Notes: generated by a model from the sequence alone, not told the origin. A DNA stretch of 41,152 bases from Welwitschia mirabilis (GCA_051453625.1 JBOZIK010000001.1:223139175-223180326); one strand, 5' to 3'. Numbered from the stretch's first letter, positions 10,851 to 22,004 are shown. Made by a program: numbers and translations.

Positions 10851-12284
10851 AAATTGCATTTTGAGGGTATGAGATTAGTGATATCCCTTACTTGTTTTTC
10901 TCATTTTTCTTTAGTTATTTATAGTACTTCCACATAATCAGTCTACTTTCTAAATTACACTGATTATTTTGATATGATAGCTTGTAATTTCCTATTTTAA
11001 AATAGTTTTTTAATCTTATTATTTATTATTTGATAACATTAGCATACTTGACATTGTCATAATTATTGCTAGCTTGAGTGAAACTTTATGAATTTTTACA
11101 TCATGTCATGCATCATTATTAGGTAATTTTATGATTATTGCTAAGGGAATTTATTATGTTACTATTTAGGCTAAGAAAGTAATCTTCTTCATATTTTTAG
11201 TTATTCATTTTTATTTTTGTTTTTCTTTAGTTGTTTTGTTGGATTTTCAAAGTCATTCTTTATACTTTTTTAGCACTCTATTATGGATCTAATCATTTTC
11301 TAGTTCCTTATTATCTAGCCATAATTTTTTTAAGAGGATTATTGTTTTATTTATAATAGGTTTTCATAATCTGATGAGTTCCAAATTTTCATGAGTTCAG
11401 ACACATCTGAGGAGTCTTTAAGCATTGTTTCTTTTTGTTTAGTGCATTTTCTTCTACTATCATCTTTTCCTTCTCCATCATGAGGTTGCTCTTTAGGCTG
11501 TTTCTTTATGTTTTCACTATTTTCTATTTTTTATTTTTTTTATTTTTGTATATTTTTTATTTTTTTGAATTTTTTCACCTTCCTCTTCAAACAACTAATT
11601 TAATGCATGTCATCCCAATGATAGAGAGAATGATACCCCTTATATATTCTTGGTACAATTCGAGATGTTTTGCTTCTTCTATGGGGTGATAAAACATCTT
11701 TTTAGGTGTTATTCTATACTTATCAATACCAATTTTTTAATTTCTAAGCTTTCATAATCTAACTTTATGATTGCTTATTTTAATGAGTTTTTCATGTTTT
11801 TAAAATAAATTTTGAAGAAGTGATGAACTTTATATTGCAGGATTCAGTAACACATTTATAAGTTTTTTCATAGCCCTATTTTAGACCATATAAAAAGTGC
11901 TATATCTACTATTATCTTTTGCCTTTTTAATGATACTAATGAATTTAAAGACATCATTTTCTGGAAGATAGCACTACTTAAGCCTATTATAATTGTCCAT
12001 TATCACTATTTCTGTAATATGCATACACAGTTTTATTTCATGAGCCATAAAAGTTACATTTTCATGATTTCTGTATGTGTATAGCATTCATTTATTCTAT
12101 AGTAATATGCTTAAGTAGGGGGCTTAGGTAAATTTTTTAGCATTTGTATTAGTTACATATGGGTGATATTATTTTATTATATGATTTAATGAAATTCAAT
12201 TTACATTTTTTTGCACTGTTTTATCTTAATCAAATTAACTTGCAATCTAGTTGATCACTTAGTTTGTCAGGAACTGACAAGGCT

Positions 12285-12294
12285 AAGTAGGGGG
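12285..12294 (+). other. Athila polypurine tract
   Basis: AAGTAGGGGG, three bases before the right LTR start TGTTG at 12298. It primes plus-strand DNA synthesis. A similar TTAAGTAGGGGGCTTAGG at about 12111-12128 may be a duplicate. Confidence 0.7.
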
Positions 12295-12641
12295 CTATGT
12301 TGTAAAACCAATTTGTAGAAATTTGATAGTGTATTTTGAGTGTTTTTATAGGACATTTACATAGGTTTGGATGCAATACTGATGACTATAGAGATATGAT
12401 AGGATGATCAGGATTCTTAGCATATTTGGTAGTTTCTTAGGCTTATTCTAATACTGCATATTTGGAAGAAGAATTTATGATGCAAAAGACTGATTTACCT
12501 TTAAGATTTGAGATAAGGAAAACTATCATTCCCTATGTTGTCCCCATGACATATAGGATGATGACACTACTAATATGGATAGAAGCTTCAAGGCTGACAG
12601 TGGGGCATGAAGATATTTGATGTAGGGTGACATCCCTTATG

Positions 12642-12665
12642 TCATCCCAACAACAGTTGGGATGA
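12642..12665 (+). repeat. Perfect inverted repeat in the right Athila LTR
   Basis: TCATCCCAAC (12642-12651) pairs fully with GTTGGGATGA (12656-12665) across the loop AACA. It is the best-preserved member of the palindromic motif family in the element. Confidence 0.85.
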
Positions 12666-12786
12666 TAGCTATTTTTTATATGGTCTAAAAAAAATATCTT
12701 TGTAATGGGGTCAAGTAACTCATGTGGCCCATTAGGATTTCTTTTTTAACATTTAGGGTTTAATTTCTAAAATCTCAATGTAAAAC

Positions 12787-12793
12787 TATAAAT
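12787..12793 (+). promoter_or_regulatory. Probable TATA box of the right Athila LTR
   Basis: TATAAAT in ACTATAAATACCC, matching the one at 3428-3434. In this LTR it would drive outward reading into the flanking DNA, if anything. Confidence 0.55.
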
Positions 12794-13540
12794 ACCCTTT
12801 CCCTTTTTCATTTCTATTTTCATCTTTTGTACCTGATATGCTTGTGACACAAGATTGAAGGATCAAATATTTATCCATAGCTATAGAAAGGAGCTTTCTT
12901 AGTGTTAAGCTAAGTCTCTTGCATTGAGGTGTTGTTATTCTCTGTGGAAGTGGATGTAAATTTTTTAAGTTAATCCAAATACTATTTTAAATCAATACAA
13001 TTGCTATTTCATTTTCATTCTGTATGTCCCTTATGGTTCACATTGATCATAGTTCATTATGATAAGTCTTTGATTTATCTAGATTATAAAGGCAACCTTT
13101 GTTAAAGTTAATTTTTTTAGTATTAGATTTGCATTTCTTTTCCATTTCTTTCCACATTGCATTTCATATTCTACTTGGTAGATCTTATAGTATATGTTGA
13201 TTAAGAACTAGTAAATACTCTTCTTAATTGATCTAAATTATAGAGAGGCTAGTTCTTGTGACAGAAGAATTATGAACTAAGAGAGTTCATTTAATTTCTA
13301 CTTGCATTTCATTTTCATTCACTTGTGATACATTCACTTATTTATTTACTTTTAGTTTTTATAAGATAAAAGATCAAAAACATATTGGAAATCAATTCTC
13401 TAACTCATAGCCTAGTGCCTTTATTGGGATTACGAAATTTGAGTGAACTCCTGTCTATATTAGTATGTGTTTTTTGCAAGTTATTTGATTTATAGGTTTA
13501 CCTAAAGAACTTCAAGATTACATAAATTCACACTGCAACA

Positions 13541-14184
13541 TTTACTTTATAAAAAATTTTCTTAATAATTATTACACATTAAAAAATTTATCATTTTTAA
13601 ATTTTTACAATCATAACATAATCCTAGACTTATAAAAATTAATGAGTTATGATTTTATAACCTATGTCTTTATTCTAAAAATTTAAGTTTACTATAAAAA
13701 CATAGTAATAATTCTACAACTAGTTATGCAATAATTTGAATCAGTAAAATAATGAATATACTAGCTAAACTAATTATTTATAGTACATTCTTACTAAATA
13801 TTACTAATGAAAACCAATGTAAAAATAAAAATCAATGCAAAAAGCATTTATAATGGGCCTTAGGATTATCATAAAGGAGTATTAGCCCAAAAGAGATTTT
13901 TGAGAACTAGAGTTTTTCCCCTAAGAATATTGATGTAATGTATAATGAAGTTATGTAATGAAGTTATCTAATTTTAAATATGTGGATAGCTTTTCTCACT
14001 AAATCTTCACCACATAATTATTATTATTTTTATGTTAAATTATGAAAATTATGAAATTAAGGGTAATTGTTAAAAATGCTAGCTTATTTTAATAAGGCTT
14101 TTAAATAAGAGGAATTTATCATCTAATTAAAATCTTAACATGCTTAATATCTAAGTAATTAAGGTCTACAAAATGTAGGATATG
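13541..14184 (-). repeat. Chromovirus 3' LTR, partial
   Basis: On the minus strand the LTR should start just after the purine tract, near 14184, with a decayed start. It runs at least to the Athila LTR end at 13540. No gene is seen, and no clear match with 40151-41152 was found by eye, possibly because the two stretches are opposite ends of a long LTR. Confidence 0.5.
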
Positions 14185-14186
14185 AA

Positions 14187-14198
14187 CTCCTCCCACTT
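14187..14198 (-). other. Chromovirus polypurine tract
   Basis: The minus strand reads AAGTGGGAGGAG, preceded by TTTTCAGGAGTAAATTAGTC, the usual string before the 3' LTR of such elements. A similar arrangement is at 2761-2790. Confidence 0.65.
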
Positions 14199-14269
14199 AG
14201 ACTAATTTACTCCTGAAAATTAAGATATACAAAGAGTTTAAAAATACCTAACTACATATTATGAGGTTT

Positions 14270-14345
14270 AGAAAAGATTTTACTAATGATTTTTCATTAT
14301 TACCTCTAACTTCCAAGTAGCTTCATCAACCTTATGATTAATTTA
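14270..14345 (-). pseudogene. Chromodomain relic at the end of chromovirus pol
   Basis: The minus strand at about 14333-14300 reads DEATWKLEV, the conserved core of the chromodomain found at the integrase end of chromoviruses, where it directs insertion to heterochromatin marks. Stops follow at once in the same frame. The domain is thus only partly readable, but its place, after integrase and before the polypurine tract, fits. Confidence 0.65.
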
Positions 14346-15650
14346 CTTTATCTTCATTTGATAGATCTTCCTGAATTGTAAATTAATAGTTTATTAATCT
14401 AATACTACTTTTAATTTTTTTATCGTTGAATAATCTAGTTCCACCTAAATATGAGACTAATTTAGCACATGAGAAGGATTTTTAATATACTTTCTTAGCA
14501 TACATATATAAAAAACATCATGCATGTGCAATAATCTAGGATATAGAGTGCTTTTATGCAACAGGTCTAATTTTTTTTAATATTTCAAATAGTTTAATAA
14601 ATTGAGAAGGTAATTTTGATCTTAATTCTTCTCATTATTAATTTCATTGGAAACACTTTATAAAATACATAATGATCTATTTTAAACTTAATATCTCTTC
14701 TTTGATGTTCTTCATACATCTTTTGTTTATTTTCCACTTCTTTAAGTCCATTCTTAATGATCCTCATTTTACTTTTCATTTTTTGTAACATTTCTAGTTC
14801 TATAGTCAATATTTCTTTATATTTTATCTATAAAGTGAATGCTCTATAATGTTTACCATATAAAGCTTCAAATGAAGCCATTTTAATTGAACCTTGATAA
14901 TGGTTATTGTATGTAAACTCTACCAATGATAGGTACTCTTCCCAACTATTAGGATTATTTAAAATACATGCTCATAGAAGATCTTATAAATTTTGATTAA
15001 CTCTTTTTATCCAACCATTTGTTTAAGAATGAAATCCAACGCTCATATTTATCTGAGTTCTTAAACTCATTTGTAATTCTTGGCATAAATTAGAATTAAA
15101 TTTTGAATCTCTATTAGAGATAATTACTAAAGACACATCATGCAACTAAATAACATCATAAGTATATACTTTAGCAATATCCATAATATCATAAGTAGAT
15201 TTTACTAGAGTGAAATGTGATGACTTAATTGCTCTATCAATTATTATCATGATAGAGTGATTATCTTTTTGAGTGTTTAGAAGTCCTAAAATAAAGTCCA
15301 CGCAAATCACATTCCATTTATATTTTGGAATATCATGAAGATAAAGTAATTTTACTAGATTTTTTGGTTATATATTAACTTCTTAACAATTTAGATACCT
15401 TAACATAAATTCTATTATATTTTAAATTTTTATTTCATGTTCTAATATATTTTAGTTCCTCTAAGACAACTTGCTATAGGTAGATCATGAAATTCAAACA
15501 TTAATTTATGTCTAATTATATTGATATTAGGAACCAAAAATATTCCTTTAAATCTAATAATACCATTTTAACTAATACTAAAATTATTTAACTCTATCAA
15601 TTTTTCTAATTGATCCTTTAATTTTGACAACTCTTATCTTTTCCCCTCTA
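14346..15650 (-). pseudogene. Chromovirus integrase, broken
   Basis: On the minus strand: VDFILGL near 15300 (first catalytic Asp kept), IDRAIKSSHFTLVKSTYD (about 15245-15195), ISNRDSKFNSNLCQEL (about 15121-15070), in which the second catalytic Asp is Asn (15113-15115), and TNGWIKRVNQNL (about 15020-14985), in which the catalytic Glu is Lys (15005-15007). WEEYLSLVEFTYNNHYQGS and SFEALYGKHYR follow. The open piece 14809-14594 includes EEHQRRDIKFKIDHYVF and KVFPMKLIMRR, the C-terminal domain. Two catalytic residues are gone, so it is dead. Confidence 0.8.
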
Positions 15651-16070
15651 AAATAATGGTAGAAATTTGTCTTTGAATTTTCATGATTACTTTGAAATAA
15701 TCTCATTTATGAGAAGCATCTGTAACATTATTTCCCTTATCTTTATGATATAAAATCTCTGGATCAAAATCACATAGAAGTTCCATCCATCTTCTTTACC
15801 TAACGTTTAAGTTTAATTAAGTAAAAATGTATTTCAAACCCTTATGCTTTGTCTAAATTTGAAACTTTACACCATAGGGATAATCCTTCCATAACTTTAT
15901 AACAAAAATTATTGTAGCTAATTCAAGATCATAAGTAAAATAATTTCTTTTATGAGTTTTAAGTTGTCTTGATCCATAATCTATTACTCTTTTATCTGAT
16001 TTAAGAACTACTTCTAAATATCCTTCAGATGAATTAGTATAAACTAAAAATATCTTTAAATCATCTAATA
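15651..16070 (-). pseudogene. Chromovirus RNase H domain, broken
   Basis: On the minus strand: VYTNSSEGYLEVVL (about 16044-16003) with Asn (16033-16035) at the first catalytic Asp; KTHKRNYFTYDLELATIIF (about 15965-15909) with its Glu kept; TKHKGLKYIFT (about 15858-15825) with Lys at the third acidic position; RRWMELLCDFDPEILYH (about 15800-15750) and NVTDASHK at the end. It follows RT directly. Confidence 0.8.
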
Positions 16071-17000
16071 TTACTAAGACTAAAATATTAGTTAAACATT
16101 CATTAAGATGATCAAATAAATATTAATATTTTTTTATTCAAGTTTCTATTTTTCTTTAAAAGGCTTATTAATGAATAAGATATCTAAAATAAGATGAAGA
16201 TGAGTACCAAACAAAACCAAGAAAGCTTCTAACCTTAGTAATATTTATAGGTATTGGAAATTCCATGATTGCTCTAACTTTATCTTGATTAACTAAAATA
16301 CCTTTCTTAGATACTACGTGGCCTAGCAATTAAATGAAATCCTTCTAAAAAGAGCTTTTTTTTTCATGTTAGCATATAATTGATGATTTCATAAAATTTA
16401 TAATACTATTTTTAATTGTTTCTTATGTTCTTTATAAGTCTCAAAAGAAATGAGAATATTATCAATAAATACTATTATTAAAAAAAAGAATCAAGATGTG
16501 GTATAAAGATGTAAATTATAAGATTCATAAATATTATAGGGATACTAGTTAAACAAAAGGGCAAAATCATGAACTCGGTATGCTCATAGTAGGTTCTAAA
16601 TTTTTTTTGATAAATATTTTCTACTTTAATTTGAACTTAATGATATCTGAGTTTTAGATCAACTTTGAAGAACACCTTAGCTTTATTGAGCTGATCAAAA
16701 TGATCATCTCTTCTTGGTAGAAAAGACTTATTCATGATGATAACCTTATTTAGTTATCTATAATTAATGCATAATCTTATCATTCCATCTTTTTTCTTTA
16801 TAAATAATATAGATGCTCTTGAGGATAAGATAAATGAAACCTTTTTGTAAGAGTTCTTTAAGATAAATTTTTAATTCTTTCATTTTCATAAGAGACATTC
16901 TATATGATGCTTTATAAATTTAGTTGGATTTCTAGGATCTATTCAATGAAAAAATCAACTTCTAAAGTGATGATATTCTTCGTAATTCTATAGTAAATTC
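16071..17000 (-). pseudogene. Chromovirus reverse transcriptase, broken
   Basis: On the minus strand: KELLQKGF-like string near 16865-16840, KKDGMIRLCINYR near 16795-16755, [13 protein letters not shown] near 16690-16650, and the active site as VFIDNILI at about 16472-16449, where the second catalytic Asp is Asn (16458-16460). LGHVVSKKGI-like and FPIPINITKVRSFLGF strings (about 16325-16205) close the domain. Stops and shifts occur throughout. It is preceded, toward 17221, by the linker carrying a 45-bp duplication. Confidence 0.8.
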
Positions 17001-17069
17001 GTCAAGATATTATTGGACTATTTCTAGCAATTCTGATGTAAATACATCAAGATGTTATTGGACTGTTAA
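16980..17069 (-). repeat. 45-bp tandem duplication in the chromovirus pre-RT linker
   Basis: Two units of 45 bp: CAAGAT at 17003 and 17048, and TAATTC/CAATTC near 16983 and 17028, hold the same offset. Because 45 is a multiple of three, it adds 15 codons without shifting frame. The units differ at several places, so the duplication is old. Confidence 0.85.
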
Positions 17070-17221
17070 TATATTATTTAATAAAGTTTCTTCTTCTTTC
17101 AAGCTAATTGATTTTAGGTATATCATATAAACTAGTAATCCACTCTTAATTTTTTTAATGCATTAATTAAATTCTCTAGTGTTAACGTGTAATTCCCTTA
17201 AAATATTAGTTTTTGATGAAA

Positions 17222-19661
17222 TGTAACACTAAAAGGCATGAGCTAAATAAATATTCTTTATTTTTTAACATTTTCTCAATGTTTGTAATCATTGTAAATA
17301 ATATTCTTGAAAGCTTTATATTATTGGGTTGTTTAAATACCAATGATAATAATATTTTAATACTCTTTAGCTTCTATAAATTTACACATTTCAAATAATG
17401 AAAGGGACTTTTTTAGCCCAAAATGTAAACTTTAAAAGAAACTTTTACAAAGGCATAAATATAAGGAGGGTTCACTTTATGTGCTCTCACAACTTCAAAA
17501 TTTGGTCCCAATTAAAATGACCACAAAGGCAACAAAGGTAATCTAGATAAACCAACTTCTGAAATCAATAGCTTTCATCTCTAACTACATTATCAATGAA
17601 GATGAATCCTCATAGTGATGGTAGCAGTGGCCAAAATCAAAATTAGTAAATCCATCGCACACAAGGAGGGATGTCATGACAAGCACATCATCGAAGAAGA
17701 TATGCAATGAAAATAATAAAAGCCAATGCAAATTTTAGAGGAGAAGCTCAGCGATAATATAGAAAGAGCATTACAAAGGAGAAACAATTAAAAAATGTAA
17801 TGGGATAGCATGATTCATAGGAAAATCAGATAGTCCATTAAGAAAGGATAAGCATAATAAAAGAGAAATAGAGATACAATGTAGTGTTAGATGTAGCAAA
17901 GAAAGTATCATAGAAGAGCTCTAAAATTTAGAATTCCATCATTGAAAAGAGGGATTATTCACATCCAAGATGTCTCCTAGTTAGATAATCATTCAAATTG
18001 AGGATTCCCCTATTTAAATAAGGCATTGTAGTTTCTATGAGTAAGCTAAGAGTTTTTTTCCAGCTTTAAAATATTTTTATTAGGATTACCAATTCATTAC
18101 TATACCATAATTGGAACTGCCATTACCAGTGATAAAGATGTACTTCACACATGCTCCACATCTAAGATAGAAACACATAGATCTAATAAAAACAAGGTAA
18201 GATGAGGACAAAGGTAAAATTATTGGCTTTTCCTCTTTAGTATCCTTCAGAATGATATGGTAGGCTTCTAAATATATTTTAAAACATTGGATATAAGCTT
18301 TATCCTTTATCAAAATTAGGCTTTCACAATATATATATATAAATACTACCACTTAATGAGAGAAGTATGATGGTGAATTGATTCATTGAGCTTCTCTTCC
18401 TCTATGTTTTCAACTCTAGTACATTTTTTTTTAGAGGAATTGAGACCCTGCCTCATTCCAATGTCATTGTATATAGAAGAGTAACATCCATATTCCATTC
18501 ATTGAGTTACATAAGCTTTAGTTCCTATTTAGTAATTAACTCAAGAATCTCTAATCATCAAGAATGCACTTGAAGATTCTAAATATTCTACCATTTCAAG
18601 AAGCACTAGGAAGATCCTTTAAAAATTTCTCGTTCTTCACTTTCCATATTTTACATATGTTTTTCAAAAGATTTATACTGAAAATGGATTTTGTTTTTAT
18701 CAATACTTCTAAACAATTTTGGAGTACATCATTTAGAAATTTGTATCTCGATGAGCTATAATTCCATATGTATGAAAATTCTCTTGTCATAGTCTAATAT
18801 GTTTCACTTTGATATAATATTGATAGTCTACATAGTCCCTTTATAATCATCATTTCACTTATTTATCATTTCTTTGAAAAATAAAAAATATTTAAACATG
18901 TCAATTTGATTATTTATGAAATTAGAGTATGTTTGAATTGAAATTAATATTACAAAGTTATCATTTATGTTTAAAGTTCATCATGAATTAAAATATAGAT
19001 TGATAGCATGAGATCTTTCATTTTTTATTTTGAAATGTTGCATCTTCTTATTCCTCTCTTATTTCAAAACCTCACACCTTTTTAAATACCTTTAGATGTT
19101 AAACACATACTATAGTTAGTTGACTATTGTAGTTCCAATCTCTATTTATGTTTTACAATATTAATTTCTATTACTTATAAAGTGGTAAAGGCTTTTGAAA
19201 AATATAGTCATTACTTGGCTATATGAACTTTATGTTCTAATGAAATTCTAAAACTCCCATAAACATAATTTCTGAACTCCTTCGAATTTCTTAATGTATT
19301 CATTCTTGAAACAATGTTTCCCTATCATGAACTCTATTCTCATAAATGTAATTGTAGATACATTTGATTATTAGTAAAATACCAAAAAGTCTTTGTAGCC
19401 TTCTTGTTTTTATAATTGTACATATAGTTCATTTCAAAATACTAACATATATTTCAATAAATTTCTAGTTGAATTATCTATTCTTCTCACTTATGTTAAT
19501 TACATTTGGTTGGAGATTAAATCCTTTATATGACAAATGAAAAGACATTTTGCAATAGCTATGGTCTTTCTTATATTTGCATTACTCAGAAATATATTAT
19601 TTATCAAAAATCTTGAATTATTTTGAGTTAAATCACATAATTTTGAATCCTAGAAACTTTA
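17222..19661 (+). repeat. Copia LTR, left copy (about 2.44 kb)
   Basis: Starts TGTAACACTA and ends near TTTA before the PBS. It aligns along its length with 36348-38649, starting with the same TGTAACA and shared AATAAATATTCTTTA and CAATGATAATAATATTTT strings. By eye the copies differ at roughly one base in six. Short open frames inside (17213-17398, 18086-18352 minus, 18564-18761, 18596-18790 minus) have no known domain and are not kept in the other copy. Confidence 0.85.
18331..18345 (+). promoter_or_regulatory. Probable TATA box, left copia LTR
   Basis: ATATATATATAAATA about 1.1 kb into the LTR, followed by CTACCACTTAATGAGAGAAG. The other LTR has TATAAAA (37427-37433) at the matching place, followed by a near-identical string. 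This would give a U3 of about 1.1 kb. Confidence 0.5.
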
Positions 19662-19664
19662 ATT

Positions 19665-19676
19665 TGGTATCAGAGC
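19665..19676 (+). other. Primer binding site, initiator tRNA-Met
   Basis: TGGTATCAGAGC, the exact common plant copia site complementary to the 3' end of initiator tRNA-Met. It lies three bases after the LTR end and is unmutated, unlike most of the element. Confidence 0.93.
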
Positions 19677-19851
19677 TAGCCTCTTTTTAAATCCTAGATC
19701 TTGAATGTTGTTTACAAATCTAGTCTTCATGAATCATGTACCCTGTTAATTCTTATTGTGTAATTTATAAATATGACTTATTTATAAAGCCCCTTCTTTT
19801 CTAAGACCTAATTCATTCCTATTTTACTCCATCAAGTTGTTAATTTAAATC

Positions 19852-20710
19852 ATGTATAATTACAAAGTTTCCTAATTTGATGTTGATGCATTTGAGGTCT
19901 AGAAAAGAACAATGGAAATATAACTCAAATCAAAAGAACTTTTGGGATTACACTAAATTTAACTTCACTTATGCAAAGGCTAAGAATGATCCTAAAGACT
20001 ATTATGAGTTTAGAAAAGAAGATTGTAAGGCAATGAAAATAATACATTCTAGTATGTCCAATAATGAATTTAAGAAAATCAATAAATATGACTTCACATA
20101 TAGGTTATGAAGAGGGTTGGATGCAATCTACCAAGGCCATGAAAATGTAAAAGCCATTAGATTACAAAACCTCAGAACCTAGTTTGACAACATAAAGATG
20201 AAAGATAATGAGACTATGAAAGACTACACCCAAAGAGTTAAGGATATAGTTAAGAAAATACAAGACTTGGATTTTGAAATCAAGAGTAATGATGTTGCTC
20301 TCAAGATTCTAAGATCCTTGACAAAGCCATTTGAACCCATTACCATCATGTTTCATAATGTATTGGATATGCAAATCCTCTTCCTTGAAGAACTCTCTAT
20401 AAATCTAGAACAATATGAGTATATCATTAAGGAAGATAAGCATGAGAACCCTACCACCTTAAAAATGTCCTATCATAAAAGAGGTAGAGGATTCCCTAGA
20501 GGAAGAGGTAAAGGCTAATACTATAAAAGATGAAGAGGTAGAGGACAAGGTAGAGGACAAGGAAGTAGTAGAGAAGACTTCCAATATGATTTATCCCAGT
20601 GAAAAGAAACTTGATAATGCCACTATTACCGCAAGAAAGGTCATTTCATCAAAGATTGCAAGAAGAAAAGGACAATTGATTTCCATAGAGTTAATGTAGT
20701 GGAATAAGCA
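19852..20710 (+). pseudogene. Copia gag, broken
   Basis: Gag forms the particle and binds RNA. The ATG at 19852 begins MYNYKVS, with a stop (TAA, about 19873) soon after and a TAG near 19903 at a place where the family usually has Trp. The body is well readable at 20198-20515: MKDYTQRVKDIVKKIQ, KILRSLTKPFEPI, FLEELSINLEQYE, then a GRG-rich stretch. The zinc knuckle at 20618-20659 reads CHYYRKKGHFIKDC, with Tyr at the second Cys. The stop at about 20516 and several others break it. It follows PBS and leader directly. Confidence 0.82.
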
Positions 20711-20799
20711 TCATCCACCAAGCAATATAGGATTAAATAAAAAATAGAAATCAATCAAAAAGATAAGGTTAAAGTAGGATGCTTTATGGCAAAAATCCA

Positions 20800-21190
20800 A
20801 TTAAACTAGATTTCCTCCTCTAGAAAATCATCCTCCTAGCATGTTCACAGTGGTTAGTCTAAGTGCATTACCTATCAAAAAGAACTTATTGAAGATTTTG
20901 TTATAGAAGATCTTAGTACTATTAGTTTTGATGGTAGAGCCTCTCGAGAAATCAAGGAATGTGGTACTCTATTAGTCAAAAATTACAAAGTTGATAATTT
21001 TTCAATTCATAATGTCTTTTATGTTCCAGATGCATATTACAATCTTATAAGTTAAGGGCAGATCATTGAAAATGGATTTAAGGATGAATTCAAAAATAAA
21101 AAGTGTATTTTATCTAAGGGAAAACAAGTTCTTGATGTTCCCAAAACTAGAAACAACTTGTATCAAATCACCTTTAACAAAGCCATAGTT
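20800..21190 (+). pseudogene. Copia protease, inactive
   Basis: The active site at 20846-20857 reads His-Ser-Gly-stop where the family has Asp-Ser-Gly, so both the catalytic residue and the reading frame are lost. ITYQKELIEDF follows, then KECGTLLVKNYKVDNFSIHN and VFYVPDAYYNLIS (about 21020-21055), the flap and C-terminal parts. It lies between the gag zinc knuckle and the pre-integrase domain, as expected. Confidence 0.72.
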
Positions 21191-22004
21191 TCTAGCATAG
21201 ATGAATTATGAACATGAAAAAGAAAATTAGGCCACATATCTACAAAATACATGAAATAAATGATCTAATAAAACCTTATAAGAGGCTTGTCCAATCTCCA
21301 AATCCATCCCATAGATTCTTACAAGGAATGTACATAAGGCAAGCAAAGCAGGGTCTCCTTTTTAAGAGTTATCATTAGATCATTCTAAAAGCTATCATTA
21401 GTTCATTCAAATATTTATGATCCATTTAACTCTCCAAGTGTAAGTGGTTGTAAGTATTTTATTACATTTATTAATGATTTTTCTAGATTATGTCATGTTC
21501 ACGTTCTAAAATATAAATCTCAAGCCTTGCAATCTTTTAAAGTTTTTCAAAGAGAGGTAGAAAGAAAAACAGGTGCAAAAATTAAATGCTTAAGAACATA
21601 TCATGGACATGAATACCTATCTAATGAATTTCAAGCTTATTTAAAAGATCGTAAAATTATCGAATAACCATAACTTCTTATACTCCACAACAAAATGGAG
21701 TTATAGAAAGAAAGAATCACTTTTTAATGGATATGACAAGAACCATGCTACTTCAAATAACTCCTAATAAGTCCTTTTAGACTAAAGAAATCAATACTTC
21801 AGACTACCTCCAAAATTGCATGGTCATAAGACATCTGAATCACTCCATGGTATTAAACCCAATTTATCATATTTGCAAATTTTTTGATCTAATTGTTTTG
21901 TTAAAAACATAAAACTTAATTAAAACAAATTGGAATTTAGATCTAAAACATGCATATTTCTTGGATATTCTAGCCAAAGAAAAGCATATAGATCTTATGA
22001 TCCT
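21191..22004 (+). pseudogene. Copia integrase, first part (interrupted at 22004)
   Basis: A pre-integrase piece (RKLGHISTKYMK, about 21222-21257) is followed by the core: KYFITFINDFSR at about 21452-21487, with Asn (21473-21475) at the first catalytic Asp; then KTGAKIKCLRTYHGHEYLS (to about 21620), where the second Asp is Tyr; then GVIERKN near 21699, with Glu kept. CIFLGYSSQRKAYRSYDP (to 22004) is the usual end of the core region, and reading is cut exactly there by the Tat LTR. The host gene resumes at 34183. Confidence 0.83.
22000..22004 (+). repeat. Target-site duplication of the Tat insertion, left
   Basis: ATCCT, matching 34178-34182. If the LTR starts with TG at 22004, the duplication is the four bases ATCC; if it starts at 22005, it is ATCCT. 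Confidence 0.8.

Larger units (their letters stand above)
10191..12284 (+). other. Athila 3' region between integrase and polypurine tract
   Basis: About 2.1 kb with no gene that can be recognised; Athila elements can carry an envelope-like gene here, but no trace is readable. It holds block A with a weak hairpin (AAGATT 10374-10379 with AATTTT 10390-10395), a GA microsatellite, block B, and a degraded copy of the palindromic motif at about 11610-11634. The open frame at 11435-11689 is a low-complexity run of Phe/Leu codons. Confidence 0.65.
2835..13540 (+). mobile_element. Athila-type Ty3/gypsy retrotransposon, near full length, decayed
   Basis: About 10.7 kb bounded by two LTRs. The order LTR, tRNA-Asp-like PBS, gag, protease, RT, RNase H, integrase, long 3' region, polypurine tract, LTR is the standard Ty3/gypsy order. 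Athila is supported by the PBS type, by FMDDFSIFG at the RT active site and by FLDGYSG upstream of it, and by the ~2 kb gene-poor 3' region. All coding parts carry stops and frameshifts, so it cannot move on its own. Its left LTR is shared with the copy at 1-2481. Confidence 0.85.
12298..13540 (+). repeat. Athila LTR, right copy
   Basis: Begins TGTTGTAAAACC after the polypurine tract and ends CTGCAACA at 13540, giving TG...CA ends and 1243 bp. It aligns with 2835-4178 throughout. It carries one unit of the segment duplicated in the other LTR, a TATAAAT at 12787-12793, and a perfect ten-base-pair hairpin at 12642-12665. The chromovirus sequence starts at or near 13541. No target duplication could be tested, since the far left end is outside the window. 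Confidence 0.87.
13541..17221 (-). mobile_element. Chromovirus (chromodomain Ty3/gypsy) element, left part, minus strand
   Basis: On the minus strand, from 17221 down: pre-RT linker, RT, RNase H, integrase, chromodomain, polypurine tract and start of the 3' LTR. The gag and protease of the same element lie at 38650-40150, also minus, on the far side of the copia insertion. Together the visible parts come to about 6.2 kb. All domains have stops and lost catalytic residues. The subgroup (Tekay, Reina or another) was not settled. Confidence 0.8.

Noticed and set aside
11435-11689. Possible envelope-like membrane protein in the Athila 3' region
   Set aside because: The hydrophobic residues come from T-rich low-complexity DNA, and the frame is not kept in the left copy. 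No envelope trace can be supported.
18086-18352. Minus-strand frame of 88 codons in the left copia LTR
   Set aside because: Not kept in the matching part of the right LTR; no known domain.
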